The notes under the pieces were generated by a model that did not search any database, was not told the origin of the DNA, and was given only the letters and a program-made list of their open reading frames with translations. From positions 1-45,788 of IMG/VR virus record IMGVR_UViG_3300035670_000382: a stretch of DNA of 45,788 nucleotides; one strand, 5' to 3'. The first letter of the stretch is position 1, and each line of letters begins with the position of its first letter. Positions 1-6,064 of the stretch are shown piece after piece. The translations under genes were made by a program, and so were the position numbers. This DNA is from a virus.

Positions 1-5
1 CGAAG

Positions 6-55
6 TGTGAATAACGGGGTCACAAATTCACATAAAGCCAACTAAGTGTGAATAA
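6..55. repeat. TGTGAAT iteron cluster
   Basis: TGTGAATAA occurs at 6-14 and 47-55, with the inverted core ATTCACA at 26-32 between them. The roughly 20-base spacing fits a protein-binding array such as an operator, origin or packaging site. Copy 2 near the right end has GCGTGAATAA as its third element. Function is inferred only from the arrangement. Confidence 0.45.
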
Positions 56-79
56 AAAAGAGCCGGGATGACCGGCTCT
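54..79 (-). terminator. Intrinsic terminator of the leftward small-gene operon
   Basis: An 8-bp stem (AGAGCCGG at 59-66 with CCGGCTCT at 72-79) and 5-base loop are followed, reading leftward, by a run of six T (54-59 on the plus strand are A). It lies just after the stop codon of the leftward gene ending at 87. The right end carries the same hairpin at 45615-45635. Confidence 0.8.
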
Positions 80-86
80 GGTTGTT

Positions 87-461
87 CTATCTGTCGCCGG
101 TTGCCCAATCTTTCAGAACGTTGAAGATATAGTCATAATCACCGGAAACAAACGCTTGTGGAAGTTCCATGTTACTAACCGCAAGCTGTGACCAGCTACC
201 CGGTGCGCTGTTCTGGAAATCATAGAAGTAATGTTCCTGTGCTCCATCTGAATCTTTATCGCACTTGCGCCAAATCTGTATTGGCCCGTATTGAGGCTCC
301 CACTCTGCGGCAACCTTACCAGCGTCATACAAAAAGGACATGTGCGCCGTTACCTGAAACTCTCCGAATGTTTCTTTCGGGTCGCGCCGTGTTGCGCTTA
401 CCAGGATGTAGCAATTAGGCTTATACAAGGCCCTACAAACCTTCTTTTGATTTTTGTTCAT
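87..461 (-). CDS. Hypothetical protein (124 aa), last gene of the leftward operon
   Basis: I do not recognise the family. The 124-residue protein is soluble in appearance, rich in aromatic residues, with no signal peptide or membrane segment. Its start has a clear AGGAG ribosome site 9 bases upstream. It is the last of eight small leftward genes and is followed directly by an intrinsic terminator. The same gene begins again at the right end of the window, where its C-terminus reads ATNR instead of ATGDR. That in-frame change suggests both versions are functional. Confidence 0.75.
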   Translation of the reverse strand: MNKNQKKVCRALYKPNCYILVSATRRDPKETFGEFQVTAHMSFLYDAGKVAAEWEPQYGPIQIWRKCDKDSDGAQEHYFYDFQNSAPGSWSQLAVSNMELPQAFVSGDYDYIFNVLKDWATGDR

Positions 462-469
462 GTCGTCTC

Positions 470-655
470 CTATCTAGATTCTTTCGTGACTTCCCCGCTT
501 GACCCTACCCACCAATACCTACCGCCGAGCCGTATCTCGGCCCCGTGCGCGCCGTCAGCGATCATGGCGTAGGCCGTACCGATGGCCTCGCCCAGGCTGC
601 GGGCGTGGGATGTTTCGGTGATACCATTGATGGTGGCGGTGATGTGGTAAAGCAT
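470..655 (-). CDS. Small hypothetical protein (61 aa)
   Basis: The 61-residue product has no family I recognise. It has an alternating hydrophobic N-terminus (LYHITATINGITE), an Ala/Gly-rich middle and a short C-terminal segment with paired Trp. It starts 1 base after the stop of the upstream gene (657-899), which suggests translational coupling within the leftward operon. The AGGGATG stretch before the start overlaps that upstream stop. Confidence 0.6.
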   Translation of the reverse strand: MLYHITATINGITETSHARSLGEAIGTAYAMIADGAHGAEIRLGGRYWWVGSSGEVTKESR

Positions 656-656
656 G

Positions 657-899
657 TCATCCCTGCCCGAACTTCATAATCATATCAATCATTTCAGCAT
701 CGTGGTCTCGCTCATCAAGAAACCATTGTGCGGCGTTTTCTGCCTCTTTTTTGTCAGTGTAAAATGCGTAAATGCTTTCCGGTTCAAGGCCGCCCTTGAA
801 TTGTTTGGCGAGTGATACCGCATCCACAAAAAAGCAGATGTCTTGCAGGGTACTGGACTGTGTTGGTATGGTTACAACCCAAATGCGATTGAGTTTCAT
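657..899 (-). CDS. Small hypothetical protein (80 aa)
   Basis: The 80-residue product is unassigned. A hydrophobic first half (KLNRIWVVTIPTQ) is followed by an acidic C-terminal helix with several Asp, Glu and Met. It is preceded by the operon's standard leader, with AAGGAG about 5 bases before ATG. The gap upstream holds one copy of the repeated intergenic hairpin (917-979). Confidence 0.65.
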   Translation of the reverse strand: MKLNRIWVVTIPTQSSTLQDICFFVDAVSLAKQFKGGLEPESIYAFYTDKKEAENAAQWFLDERDHDAEMIDMIMKFGQG

Positions 900-916
900 G
901 TCATCTCCTTATGATA

Positions 917-979
917 CCCATCCCCGCGCCCGGCTTGCACGGGCTGGCTCTTGCGCTCCTCGGCGGCGGCGGGGATGGG
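917..979 (-). repeat. Intergenic hairpin repeat, copy 1
   Basis: An 11-bp inverted repeat (CCCATCCCCGC at 917-927 with its complement at 969-979) encloses a 41-base GC-rich loop. It lies between leftward genes 987-1229 and 657-899, just upstream of the AAGGAG leader of the latter. There is no T run, so it is not a classic terminator. Placement suggests an mRNA processing or stability element. Confidence 0.6.
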
Positions 980-986
980 GTGATGC

Positions 987-1229
987 TTAGTTTTCCAGCT
1001 TGTCGGTCAGAGCCTTGATGATGATTGCGATGCCGGATTCTTCGCCGTTCCCGGTTGTAATTTCATGGATGCTGTCAATATAATATTTTGCTTCTTCGCA
1101 GGCCATATCTGGATCAGCTGAGATCTTTGAAAGTTCTATCATGGCTATTCGGAGGGAACTTACAGCAGAACTCCATAGCTCCCTTTCCTTATAGATTTTG
1201 TAGTAGTCTTGCGTCTTTTTGGGCGCCAT
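987..1229 (-). CDS. Small hypothetical protein (80 aa)
   Basis: The 80-residue product is unassigned and mostly alpha-helical in appearance, with charged N- and C-terminal segments and a central acidic stretch. Its leader AAGGAGATGAAACG directly before ATG is shared by the genes starting at 1643 and 2187. Here the intergenic element is a short form without the hairpin (GATGGGGTGATGC at 1248-1260). Confidence 0.65.
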   Translation of the reverse strand: MAPKKTQDYYKIYKERELWSSAVSSLRIAMIELSKISADPDMACEEAKYYIDSIHEITTGNGEESGIAIIIKALTDKLEN

Positions 1230-1260
1230 CGTTTCATCTCCTTATCTGATGGGGTGATGC

Positions 1261-1422
1261 CTATTGGTTTTTGTATTCAGCGATTATAGCTAGGGCCTTA
1301 ACGGCCCTTTCGTTTTCGGCGTCGAGTTTGTCTTGATTTCCTGAGCGCATGGCATTGATGGATTCGGATTGCGCCTTTTCGAGTTGCTTGCGGGCCTGTT
1401 CGTATTGCTTTTTAGTAATCAT
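1261..1422 (-). CDS. Small coiled-coil-like protein (53 aa)
   Basis: This 53-residue frame starts MITKKQYEQARKQLEKAQSE and ends AEYKNQ. It is highly charged and almost free of helix breakers, as expected of a single helix or coiled coil. AAGGA lies 8 bases before ATG. It fills an otherwise empty gap between two leftward genes with the same spacing as its neighbours, which is the main support for it being real. Confidence 0.6.
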   Translation of the reverse strand: MITKKQYEQARKQLEKAQSESINAMRSGNQDKLDAENERAVKALAIIAEYKNQ

Positions 1423-1436
1423 TGTATTATCCTTCT

Positions 1437-1643
1437 TTATCTCACCATGATTGTTGAGCCGGTTGCGTATTTTTTGACGGCGTCGAGGTCAACGCGCCAT
1501 CCCTTAGACTCTGCGTCCCATTTGCCGCCGAGATACCGCTTGATAAATTCTTTTACCTTGAATGTGTCGCCGGTCAAAATGTCGCCGTTCAGATTTACTT
1601 TGTGCCATCCATTGCACTTGATGTCGTACTGTTTTTGTGTCAT
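1437..1643 (-). CDS. Small hypothetical protein (68 aa)
   Basis: The 68-residue basic protein resembles small phage proteins with a beta-hairpin followed by a helix (KVKEFIKRYLGGKWD), and ends in a dipped-in beta segment with an Arg C-terminus. I cannot name a family. The start is preceded by the shared leader with AAGGAG. The upstream gap holds the second intergenic hairpin at 1664-1721. Confidence 0.65.
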   Translation of the reverse strand: MTQKQYDIKCNGWHKVNLNGDILTGDTFKVKEFIKRYLGGKWDAESKGWRVDLDAVKKYATGSTIMVR

Positions 1644-1663
1644 CGTTTCATCTCCTTATGATA

Positions 1664-1721
1664 CCCATCCCCGGCCTTCCAATCCGGGACGGACAACCGA
1701 TTTCACGGGTTCGGGGATGGG
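1664..1721 (-). repeat. Intergenic hairpin repeat, copy 2
   Basis: CCCATCCCCG at 1664-1673 pairs with CGGGGATGGG at 1712-1721 around a 38-base loop unrelated in sequence to that of copy 1. As with copy 1, the right arm is followed by GTGATGC next to the stop of the upstream gene, and the left arm by TATCATAAGGAG before the next start. Only the arms and flanks are conserved, which supports selection for the stem. Confidence 0.6.
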
Positions 1722-1733
1722 GTGATGCCTGAT

Positions 1734-1886
1734 TTATGCGCGCCCTAGTACAACCTCCATTACAACCCTTTCAGACGCGCCAGTGAGTTGCGAGATTTCC
1801 CAGACATTCTTGCCCATTTTCCACCAGCGTAAAATCTTTGTCTTGAGCTTCTTGGATACTTTGGTTACACATTCGCTCTCGTTCAT
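1734..1886 (-). CDS. Small helix-turn-helix-like protein (50 aa)
   Basis: The 50-residue frame starts MNESECVTKVSKKLKTKILR. Its second half (WWKMGKNVWEISQLTGASERVV) has the spacing of a helix-turn-helix: a helix, a turn containing Gly, then a Ser/Glu-started recognition helix. GGGAG lies 5-6 bases before ATG. Being promoter-proximal, it could regulate the divergent control region at 2188-2395. DNA binding is inferred from pattern only. Confidence 0.55.
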   Translation of the reverse strand: MNESECVTKVSKKLKTKILRWWKMGKNVWEISQLTGASERVVMEVVLGRA

Positions 1887-1902
1887 TTTGTCTCCCTTTT
1901 TA

Positions 1903-2187
1903 TTATTTATACTCGATGGTTAGTTGCTCGGTTGCCAATCCGAGGTAGACGTCAAATTTCTTGAATGTATATTCTTTTCCGGTTTCGTTACGGAACTTGA
2001 TCGTGTTCAGGTCTTTGGCAATGATTGTCAGCCGTCCGGCTTTTTTGCTTACAATCACACGACCAACTTCCACCTTCCAGCCAATTCCTACCTTTTCCCA
2101 GTTGCTATAATTCTTGTCGGCGAAGGCTTTCTTTTGTTCTTCTTGGATTTTGATTTGGCTATCAGTGTAGTACATTGGGCTTGTCAT
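1903..2187 (-). CDS. Hypothetical protein (94 aa), first gene of the leftward operon
   Basis: The 94-residue protein is unassigned. A charged N-terminal helix (residues 8-30) precedes several beta-strand-like segments that alternate hydrophobic and charged residues. It begins after the shared leader (AAGGAGATGAAACG then ATG). It is the first gene after the leftward promoter at 2212-2240, so it is probably expressed earliest and most strongly of the block. Confidence 0.7.
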   Translation of the reverse strand: MTSPMYYTDSQIKIQEEQKKAFADKNYSNWEKVGIGWKVEVGRVIVSKKAGRLTIIAKDLNTIKFRNETGKEYTFKKFDVYLGLATEQLTIEYK

Positions 2188-2211
2188 CGTTTCATCTCCT
2201 TATCTGATACA

Positions 2212-2240
2212 AGCATACAACTTTCGGCGGTCGGTTTCAA
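2212..2240 (-). promoter_or_regulatory. Leftward promoter of the small-gene operon
   Basis: Reading leftward, TTGAAA (2240-2235) is separated by 17 bases from TATGCT (2217-2212). The -35 matches consensus at five of six positions and the -10 at four. Transcription would start near 2205, leaving an 18-base leader before the gene at 2187. Confidence 0.6.
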
Positions 2241-2274
2241 GTGAGTAATGTCACGATTCGCCTATTACAGTATA

Positions 2275-2303
2275 TGATAAAAGTCACATTCTCATGGTAT
2301 AAT
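2275..2303 (+). promoter_or_regulatory. Rightward extended -10 promoter
   Basis: TGGTATAAT at 2295-2303 is a perfect extended -10. The -35 position (TGATAA at 2275-2280, spacer 17) is weak, as is usual for extended -10 promoters. The same nonamer occurs at 15788 and 16995. It faces away from the leftward promoter 58 bases to its left, making 2188-2395 a divergent control region. Confidence 0.65.
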
Positions 2304-2313
2304 GCGGTATAGT

Positions 2314-2373
2314 CGCCCTGCGCTGACGGTATTTAGGCGCTCGTTCGGCGCAAATAACAGCGGGCGCAGGGCG
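2314..2373 (+). promoter_or_regulatory. Structured 5' leader of the rightward transcript
   Basis: CGCCCTGCGC at 2314-2323 pairs perfectly with GCGCAGGGCG at 2364-2373. The enclosed loop contains a further GCGC...GCGC pairing near 2336-2351. The stem would begin within a few bases of the predicted RNA 5' end and closes 22 bases before the first ATG. It may protect the transcript or control translation. Confidence 0.5.
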
Positions 2374-2395
2374 CATTATCGAGAAAGGAAAGGCG

Positions 2396-2629
2396 ATGCA
2401 CAAACCACCTGAGAACGAACTAGAAGGCATGGCCGAGGAGATAGCCCAGCAACTTGTTTTGGAGTGGCTCAACGGGGGAACGCCGCACTACTCCGAGCAG
2501 TTCACCGGGCTGATAGGCTTGCCCAAAGATGCCAGGGTGTTGGTTGAGGTGCGGCTTGTCCAGCCGTTGCGCGTCGAGCAACTCGCCGGTGGAGTTACCT
2601 GGCGGCTACCTGTGGGGACGGGAACATAA
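2396..2629 (+). CDS. Hypothetical protein (77 aa)
   Basis: The first rightward gene encodes 77 residues with no family I recognise. An acidic N-terminal helix (ELEGMAEEIAQQLVLEW) is followed by a beta-rich second half. AAAGGAAAGG lies just before ATG. The stop overlaps the next start as TAATG, indicating coupled translation. Confidence 0.65.
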   Translation: MHKPPENELEGMAEEIAQQLVLEWLNGGTPHYSEQFTGLIGLPKDARVLVEVRLVQPLRVEQLAGGVTWRLPVGTGT

Positions 2630-2889
2630 TGGACATACACGCGAGAGACCCTATTGCCAGTTGGGTGATTTGCACACTCGATGGAAAAGACGTAACCAGA
2701 GATTGTGTATTCGCATCGGAAGAACGCGGATTTGCAGAATTGATAATGTATGAAAAATATAGAATTATGAAAGTGTGTAATGGTGAGGTCTTGACGAAAG
2801 ACGTATTCGGCAAAGTCGAATTTACGCTCAAAGAAGATGCGCCAGAATATGCGCGGAAACTGTTTCAAGAGGCGAGGGCGGGAACATGA
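2629..2889 (+). CDS. Hypothetical protein (86 aa)
   Basis: The 86-residue soluble protein is unassigned, with two Cys near the N-terminal half and a helical, acidic C-terminus. It overlaps the upstream gene by one base (TAATG) and the downstream membrane protein by four (ATGA). This chain of overlaps is strong evidence that all three are translated together. Confidence 0.65.
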   Translation: MDIHARDPIASWVICTLDGKDVTRDCVFASEERGFAELIMYEKYRIMKVCNGEVLTKDVFGKVEFTLKEDAPEYARKLFQEARAGT

Positions 2890-3023
2890 CCGTTGTCTGG
2901 CTCGTCATCCTGGGGGCGGTGCTTATCGGCGCTCTTCTGTGGCTGGCGAAGTTCATCCTGCCGCCGCTGGGGATGCGGTCAAGACAGAAATGGATCGAGG
3001 AAAATGAGCGAACAGAAGGGTGA
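2886..3023 (+). CDS. Small membrane protein (45 aa)
   Basis: The frame starting MTVVWLVILGAVLIGALLWL encodes one N-terminal membrane helix of about 22 residues and a basic-then-acidic tail ending NERTEG. It overlaps the previous gene as ATGA and the next start (3004) by 20 bases. Function is unknown. Its position between soluble early genes makes a host-membrane role plausible but unproven. Confidence 0.6.
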   Translation: MTVVWLVILGAVLIGALLWLAKFILPPLGMRSRQKWIEENERTEG

Positions 3024-3657
3024 GTACAAGGTCGAGGTCAAGCGGCTGGATGAGGCCGTCACGCCAGACCCGAACAACGTAAACAAGCACACCCAGCGCG
3101 GGCAAACCCTGGTTGAGAACTCGCTCCGCAGGCGCGGGGCGTTCCGGGGCATCGCCGCCGCCGGGAAGAACGCCGAGACCCCGGTGGTGTACGCTGGCAA
3201 CCTGACGCTTGAGCAGGCCGCCGCCGCAGGGTTCGAGGAAGTGATACTCGTTCACACGGACGGGCGGCAGTTGGTGGTCACGGTCAGGGATGATGTGGAG
3301 CCAGGTTCACCCGAGGCCATCGCCCTGGGGCTGGAAGATAACGAGAGCGCAAAGCAGTCGTACAACCCGGATGTGGACGTGCTGGCTGCGCTTGCGGCAG
3401 GGAATGAGGCGGTGTTATCGGCGTTCAAGGAAGAAGATAAGATATTCGGCGGGATGCTTGAGAACATTATAAACCCATCATCTCATTATGTTCCAGACAC
3501 AATGAAAATTAAGCCCGTGACCCAAGAGGACATTATTCGAACTACCAATGCAGGATTCTATCCTGACGGGAGTAAGGTTAGAATAGAGGTAATTTGTCCA
3601 AATTGTGCCACAAGATTTGAAGTTGATAAAACTGCATCTGGACTCGGTAATGATTGA
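3004..3657 (+). CDS. ParB-like N-terminal domain protein (217 aa)
   Basis: Residues 1-150 follow the ParB/sulfiredoxin-like pattern of phage proteins near terminase: a DPNNVNKHTQRG opening, a helix with the segment NSLRRRGAF, a beta-rich core and the LGLEDNESA element. Family roles include nuclease or DNA-binding activity, so the role here is not certain. The start at 3004 is chosen because GAGG lies 5 bases upstream. The last 60 residues carry a CPNC pair and are encoded by markedly AT-richer DNA, as if the 3' end were exchanged at about 3465. Confidence 0.65.
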   Translation: MSEQKGEYKVEVKRLDEAVTPDPNNVNKHTQRGQTLVENSLRRRGAFRGIAAAGKNAETPVVYAGNLTLEQAAAAGFEEVILVHTDGRQLVVTVRDDVEPGSPEAIALGLEDNESAKQSYNPDVDVLAALAAGNEAVLSAFKEEDKIFGGMLENIINPSSHYVPDTMKIKPVTQEDIIRTTNAGFYPDGSKVRIEVICPNCATRFEVDKTASGLGND

Positions 3658-4030
3658 TTTTGATATTTCAAGATGTAGTATAGCCGATATAGAATTTCTG
3701 TTTAACGATGCCAGAGCAGAGGGAGTATTGATAAGCAGCGATTTACTTACTTTTGCATGTCGATCCAATGCTATTATTATAGGGTTCTGTGGCCTTAAAA
3801 TACTTAATGAAACCGCTTGGCTGAAAATGGACTATGTTATACCAGAAGCTAGAAGGCAAGGGATACTATCTGCCATGATACAAGCCCGACTTGATGAGAT
3901 TTATGGGGTTTGTAAGAAGGCGGTATATGCGAATGTAACGCAAGCGGCTCTTGGCGCACACCTTAAAATGGGAGCATTTATTGTTCGTACATACAAAAAT
4001 GGAATAACAAGGGTTCAATATCGTGTCTAA
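3650..4030 (+). CDS. GNAT-family N-acetyltransferase (126 aa)
   Basis: The sequence has the GNAT fold order. A central strand (WLKMDYVIPEARRQGILS) carries the RRQGIL acetyl-CoA loop, followed by the motif B helix (NVTQAALGAHLKMGAF). At 126 residues it is a minimal single-domain enzyme, and its substrate is unknown. The start at 3650 overlaps the previous stop by 8 bases; an in-frame ATG at 3605 would add 15 residues. It is AT-rich and linked to the IbrA/IbrB-like pair, suggesting one acquired cassette. Confidence 0.7.
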   Translation: MIDFDISRCSIADIEFLFNDARAEGVLISSDLLTFACRSNAIIIGFCGLKILNETAWLKMDYVIPEARRQGILSAMIQARLDEIYGVCKKAVYANVTQAALGAHLKMGAFIVRTYKNGITRVQYRV

Positions 4031-5138
4031 TATTCGCATTTACTACACTGATAAGAATGTTTTTGATGCTGCCATTGAGCGAATCGAGTATCTATTTAGC
4101 GAATTCGAAAACGTTATTGTTAATATTTCTGGTGGTAAAGATAGCACTGTTATTCTTAATTTATCTCTAATGGTTGCACGTAAACTCAATCGCCTTCCAT
4201 TGGCGGTTATGTTTTTAGACCAGGAGGCCGAATGGGAGTGTGTAATTGATTATATCAGGACGATAATGTATGATGCGCAGATTACCCCTTATTGGCTACA
4301 AGTTCCTATTCGATTGACAAACGCGACATCTACTAGTGCCCCATATTTGTGGTGCTGGAGGGATGGAGACCGATGGTTGAGAGATAAGGAATCAATTAGC
4401 ATTCATCAAAACAAATATGGAACGGACAGATTCCACCCAATGTTTAAGGCTTTTATAGATGCGGAGTTTAAAGAAAGGAAGGCTTGTTATATAGCAGGCG
4501 TTAGGTGTGAGGAAAGTCCTGGGAGACAACTTGGGTTAACAACTTCTCTCAAATATAAACATATTCCCTGGGGGAAAATCTTGAATAAAAGGCAACAACA
4601 TTACTCGTTTTATCCGATATATGACTGGAGCTATCGTGATGTCTGGCACGCTATAGAGGATAACGGATGGAGGTACTCAAAGATTTATGATTATCAATTT
4701 CAGTATGGTCTTCCGATACATCAAATGAGGGTTTCAAACGTTCATCATGAAACGGCATTATACAGCCTTTTTTATATGCAGGAGATTGAGCCAAATACGT
4801 GGAATAAATTAACGGAGCGACTGGCAGGAGTTCACACTGCTGGGCAGCTGCAATGGGATAATTTTTGTCCGCCCCAATTGCCGTATATGTTTAATACGTG
4901 GTACGAGTATCGAGATTATTTAGCCGATAATCTGATAACGGACCCCAAAATACGGGATTTACTCAAACGAGAATTTACAAAAGATGATACCGGGTTTGTC
5001 TCGTCTATACACAAATCGATGATTACTCGCCATATCAACGCTATTCTAGTTAATGATGTTGACTTAACCAGAATGGGGACGTGGCGAGCAGCACATCTAA
5101 ATTTTCGAGTAAGGAAAGGTGAAAATGAGTATATCTGA
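4023..5138 (+). CDS. PAPS-reductase-fold protein, IbrA-like (371 aa)
   Basis: The PP-loop SGGKDST is at residues 36-42. A later segment GVRCEESPGRQ matches the second conserved region of phosphoadenosine-phosphosulfate reductase/DndC-like proteins, and the length fits the DUF3440 (IbrA) group. Such enzymes bind a nucleotide and often activate or transfer sulfur. The start is GTG, overlapping the GNAT stop by 8 bases. The next gene is ParB-like, as in the enterobacterial ibrA-ibrB pair. The biochemical reaction of IbrA is not established, so phosphorothioation or another DNA-directed role is inference. Confidence 0.75.
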   Translation: MSNIRIYYTDKNVFDAAIERIEYLFSEFENVIVNISGGKDSTVILNLSLMVARKLNRLPLAVMFLDQEAEWECVIDYIRTIMYDAQITPYWLQVPIRLTNATSTSAPYLWCWRDGDRWLRDKESISIHQNKYGTDRFHPMFKAFIDAEFKERKACYIAGVRCEESPGRQLGLTTSLKYKHIPWGKILNKRQQHYSFYPIYDWSYRDVWHAIEDNGWRYSKIYDYQFQYGLPIHQMRVSNVHHETALYSLFYMQEIEPNTWNKLTERLAGVHTAGQLQWDNFCPPQLPYMFNTWYEYRDYLADNLITDPKIRDLLKREFTKDDTGFVSSIHKSMITRHINAILVNDVDLTRMGTWRAAHLNFRVRKGENEYI

Positions 5139-5664
5139 CCATCCGGTAAATAAGGTTATCTGGGTTCCGCTCGAAAAAGTAGAACCTAATGGATACAATC
5201 CAAATCGCGTGGCGCGCGAGGAAATGAATCTATTGTATTTATCCATCAAAAAGGATGGATATACACAACCGGTTGTTACTGTTTTCGACGTAGAGCGCGA
5301 CAAGTATATTGTTGTTGATGGTTTCCATCGATACTATGTTTTGAAATCGTTTGATGATATTTATCAGTCTACTGAGGGCCTGTTGCCTATTGTTGTTATT
5401 TCTGGTAGCACGAATGATTTAATGGCGTCCACAATTAGACATAACCGAGCAAGAGGAAAACATACTGTTCAAGGAATGTCAAGTCTAGTGTTCTCTTTGC
5501 TAGAGAACGGATGGAAGGATGAAGACATTTGTAACGAAATTGGGTTAGAGCCGGAGGAATTACTGAAATTAAAGCACATCACCGGCTTCTCTAAACTATT
5601 CAAAGATATTGATTATGGTTCTGCGTGGGTTTCAGCAAGGGAAATAGAAGCCAAGAATGAATGA
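5125..5664 (+). CDS. ParB-like protein, IbrB-like (179 aa)
   Basis: The protein has a ParB N-domain core: LEKVEPNGYNPNRV, then SIKKDGYTQPVVT, then VVDGFHRYYVL. A helix-turn-helix-like half follows, containing ASTIRHNRARGKH and the GLEPEELLKLKHITG segment. This order is the IbrB pattern as I remember it. ATG at 5125 is preferred over the in-frame GTG at 5119 because AAGGAAAGG sits 5-6 bases before it. It overlaps the IbrA-like gene by 14 bases, so the two are co-translated and probably act together. Confidence 0.75.
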   Translation: MSISDHPVNKVIWVPLEKVEPNGYNPNRVAREEMNLLYLSIKKDGYTQPVVTVFDVERDKYIVVDGFHRYYVLKSFDDIYQSTEGLLPIVVISGSTNDLMASTIRHNRARGKHTVQGMSSLVFSLLENGWKDEDICNEIGLEPEELLKLKHITGFSKLFKDIDYGSAWVSAREIEAKNE

Positions 5665-6064
5665 CGATACAGGGAGTTTGCAGGGAGATTACGAGGTCGG
5701 CAATAAGAAGCCGCCCAAAAATAGACGCTTCGGGCAACCGGAAGGCAACCGCCGCAACGTCAAGGGCGCGCCGAAGGATACCATTGCGCTCCGCAAGTTG
5801 GTGCGCTCTATCGGCGCGGAGAAGCTGCAACTGCCATCGAAGGACGGGCAGAGCGCGGAGGAGATCCGGCGCATCGTGGCGATGATAACCGCGATGTACT
5901 CCAGCCGCAACCCTGCGGACCGGCAGGCGATTATCAAAATGGGCTGGCCGGGTGCGCTGGCCGAGCAGTTGAATATCGGCGGCGAGGACGGCGGGCCGAT
6001 AGAGTTTGTTATCAAGCGCGGGAAGGATGAAGAAGGAAATAACACTATACCCGACGCAGGATGA
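5657..6064 (+). CDS. Putative small terminase subunit, DUF5681-like (135 aa)
   Basis: The N-terminal motif NKKPPKNRRFGQPEGN resembles the DUF5681 opening found in phage proteins beside large terminases. A helical centre (EEIRRIVAMITAMY) follows. The gene overlaps the start of the large subunit, the usual place for the packaging recognition subunit. No helix-turn-helix is obvious, so the assignment rests on the motif and position. GC content returns to the genome norm here after the AT-rich cassette. Confidence 0.6.
   Translation: MNDDTGSLQGDYEVGNKKPPKNRRFGQPEGNRRNVKGAPKDTIALRKLVRSIGAEKLQLPSKDGQSAEEIRRIVAMITAMYSSRNPADRQAIIKMGWPGALAEQLNIGGEDGGPIEFVIKRGKDEEGNNTIPDAG

Larger units (their letters stand above)
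1..235. repeat. Left copy of imperfect terminal direct repeat
   Basis: Bases 1-235 recur at 45556-45788. From about base 112 the copies are identical. Before that they differ by four substitutions, one extra A and a short replacement giving a net 3-base loss. The repeat spans the terminator and the 3' part of the first leftward gene. An exact overlap would be the usual sign of a closed circle, so the differences suggest strain variation at the junction, a concatemer, or a real duplication. Confidence 0.9.

Noticed and set aside
2275-2287. 13-base match TGATAAAAGTCAC with the complement of 37028-37040 as shared operator
   Set aside because: Many 13-mer matches are expected by chance in a sequence this long, and the second site is coding.
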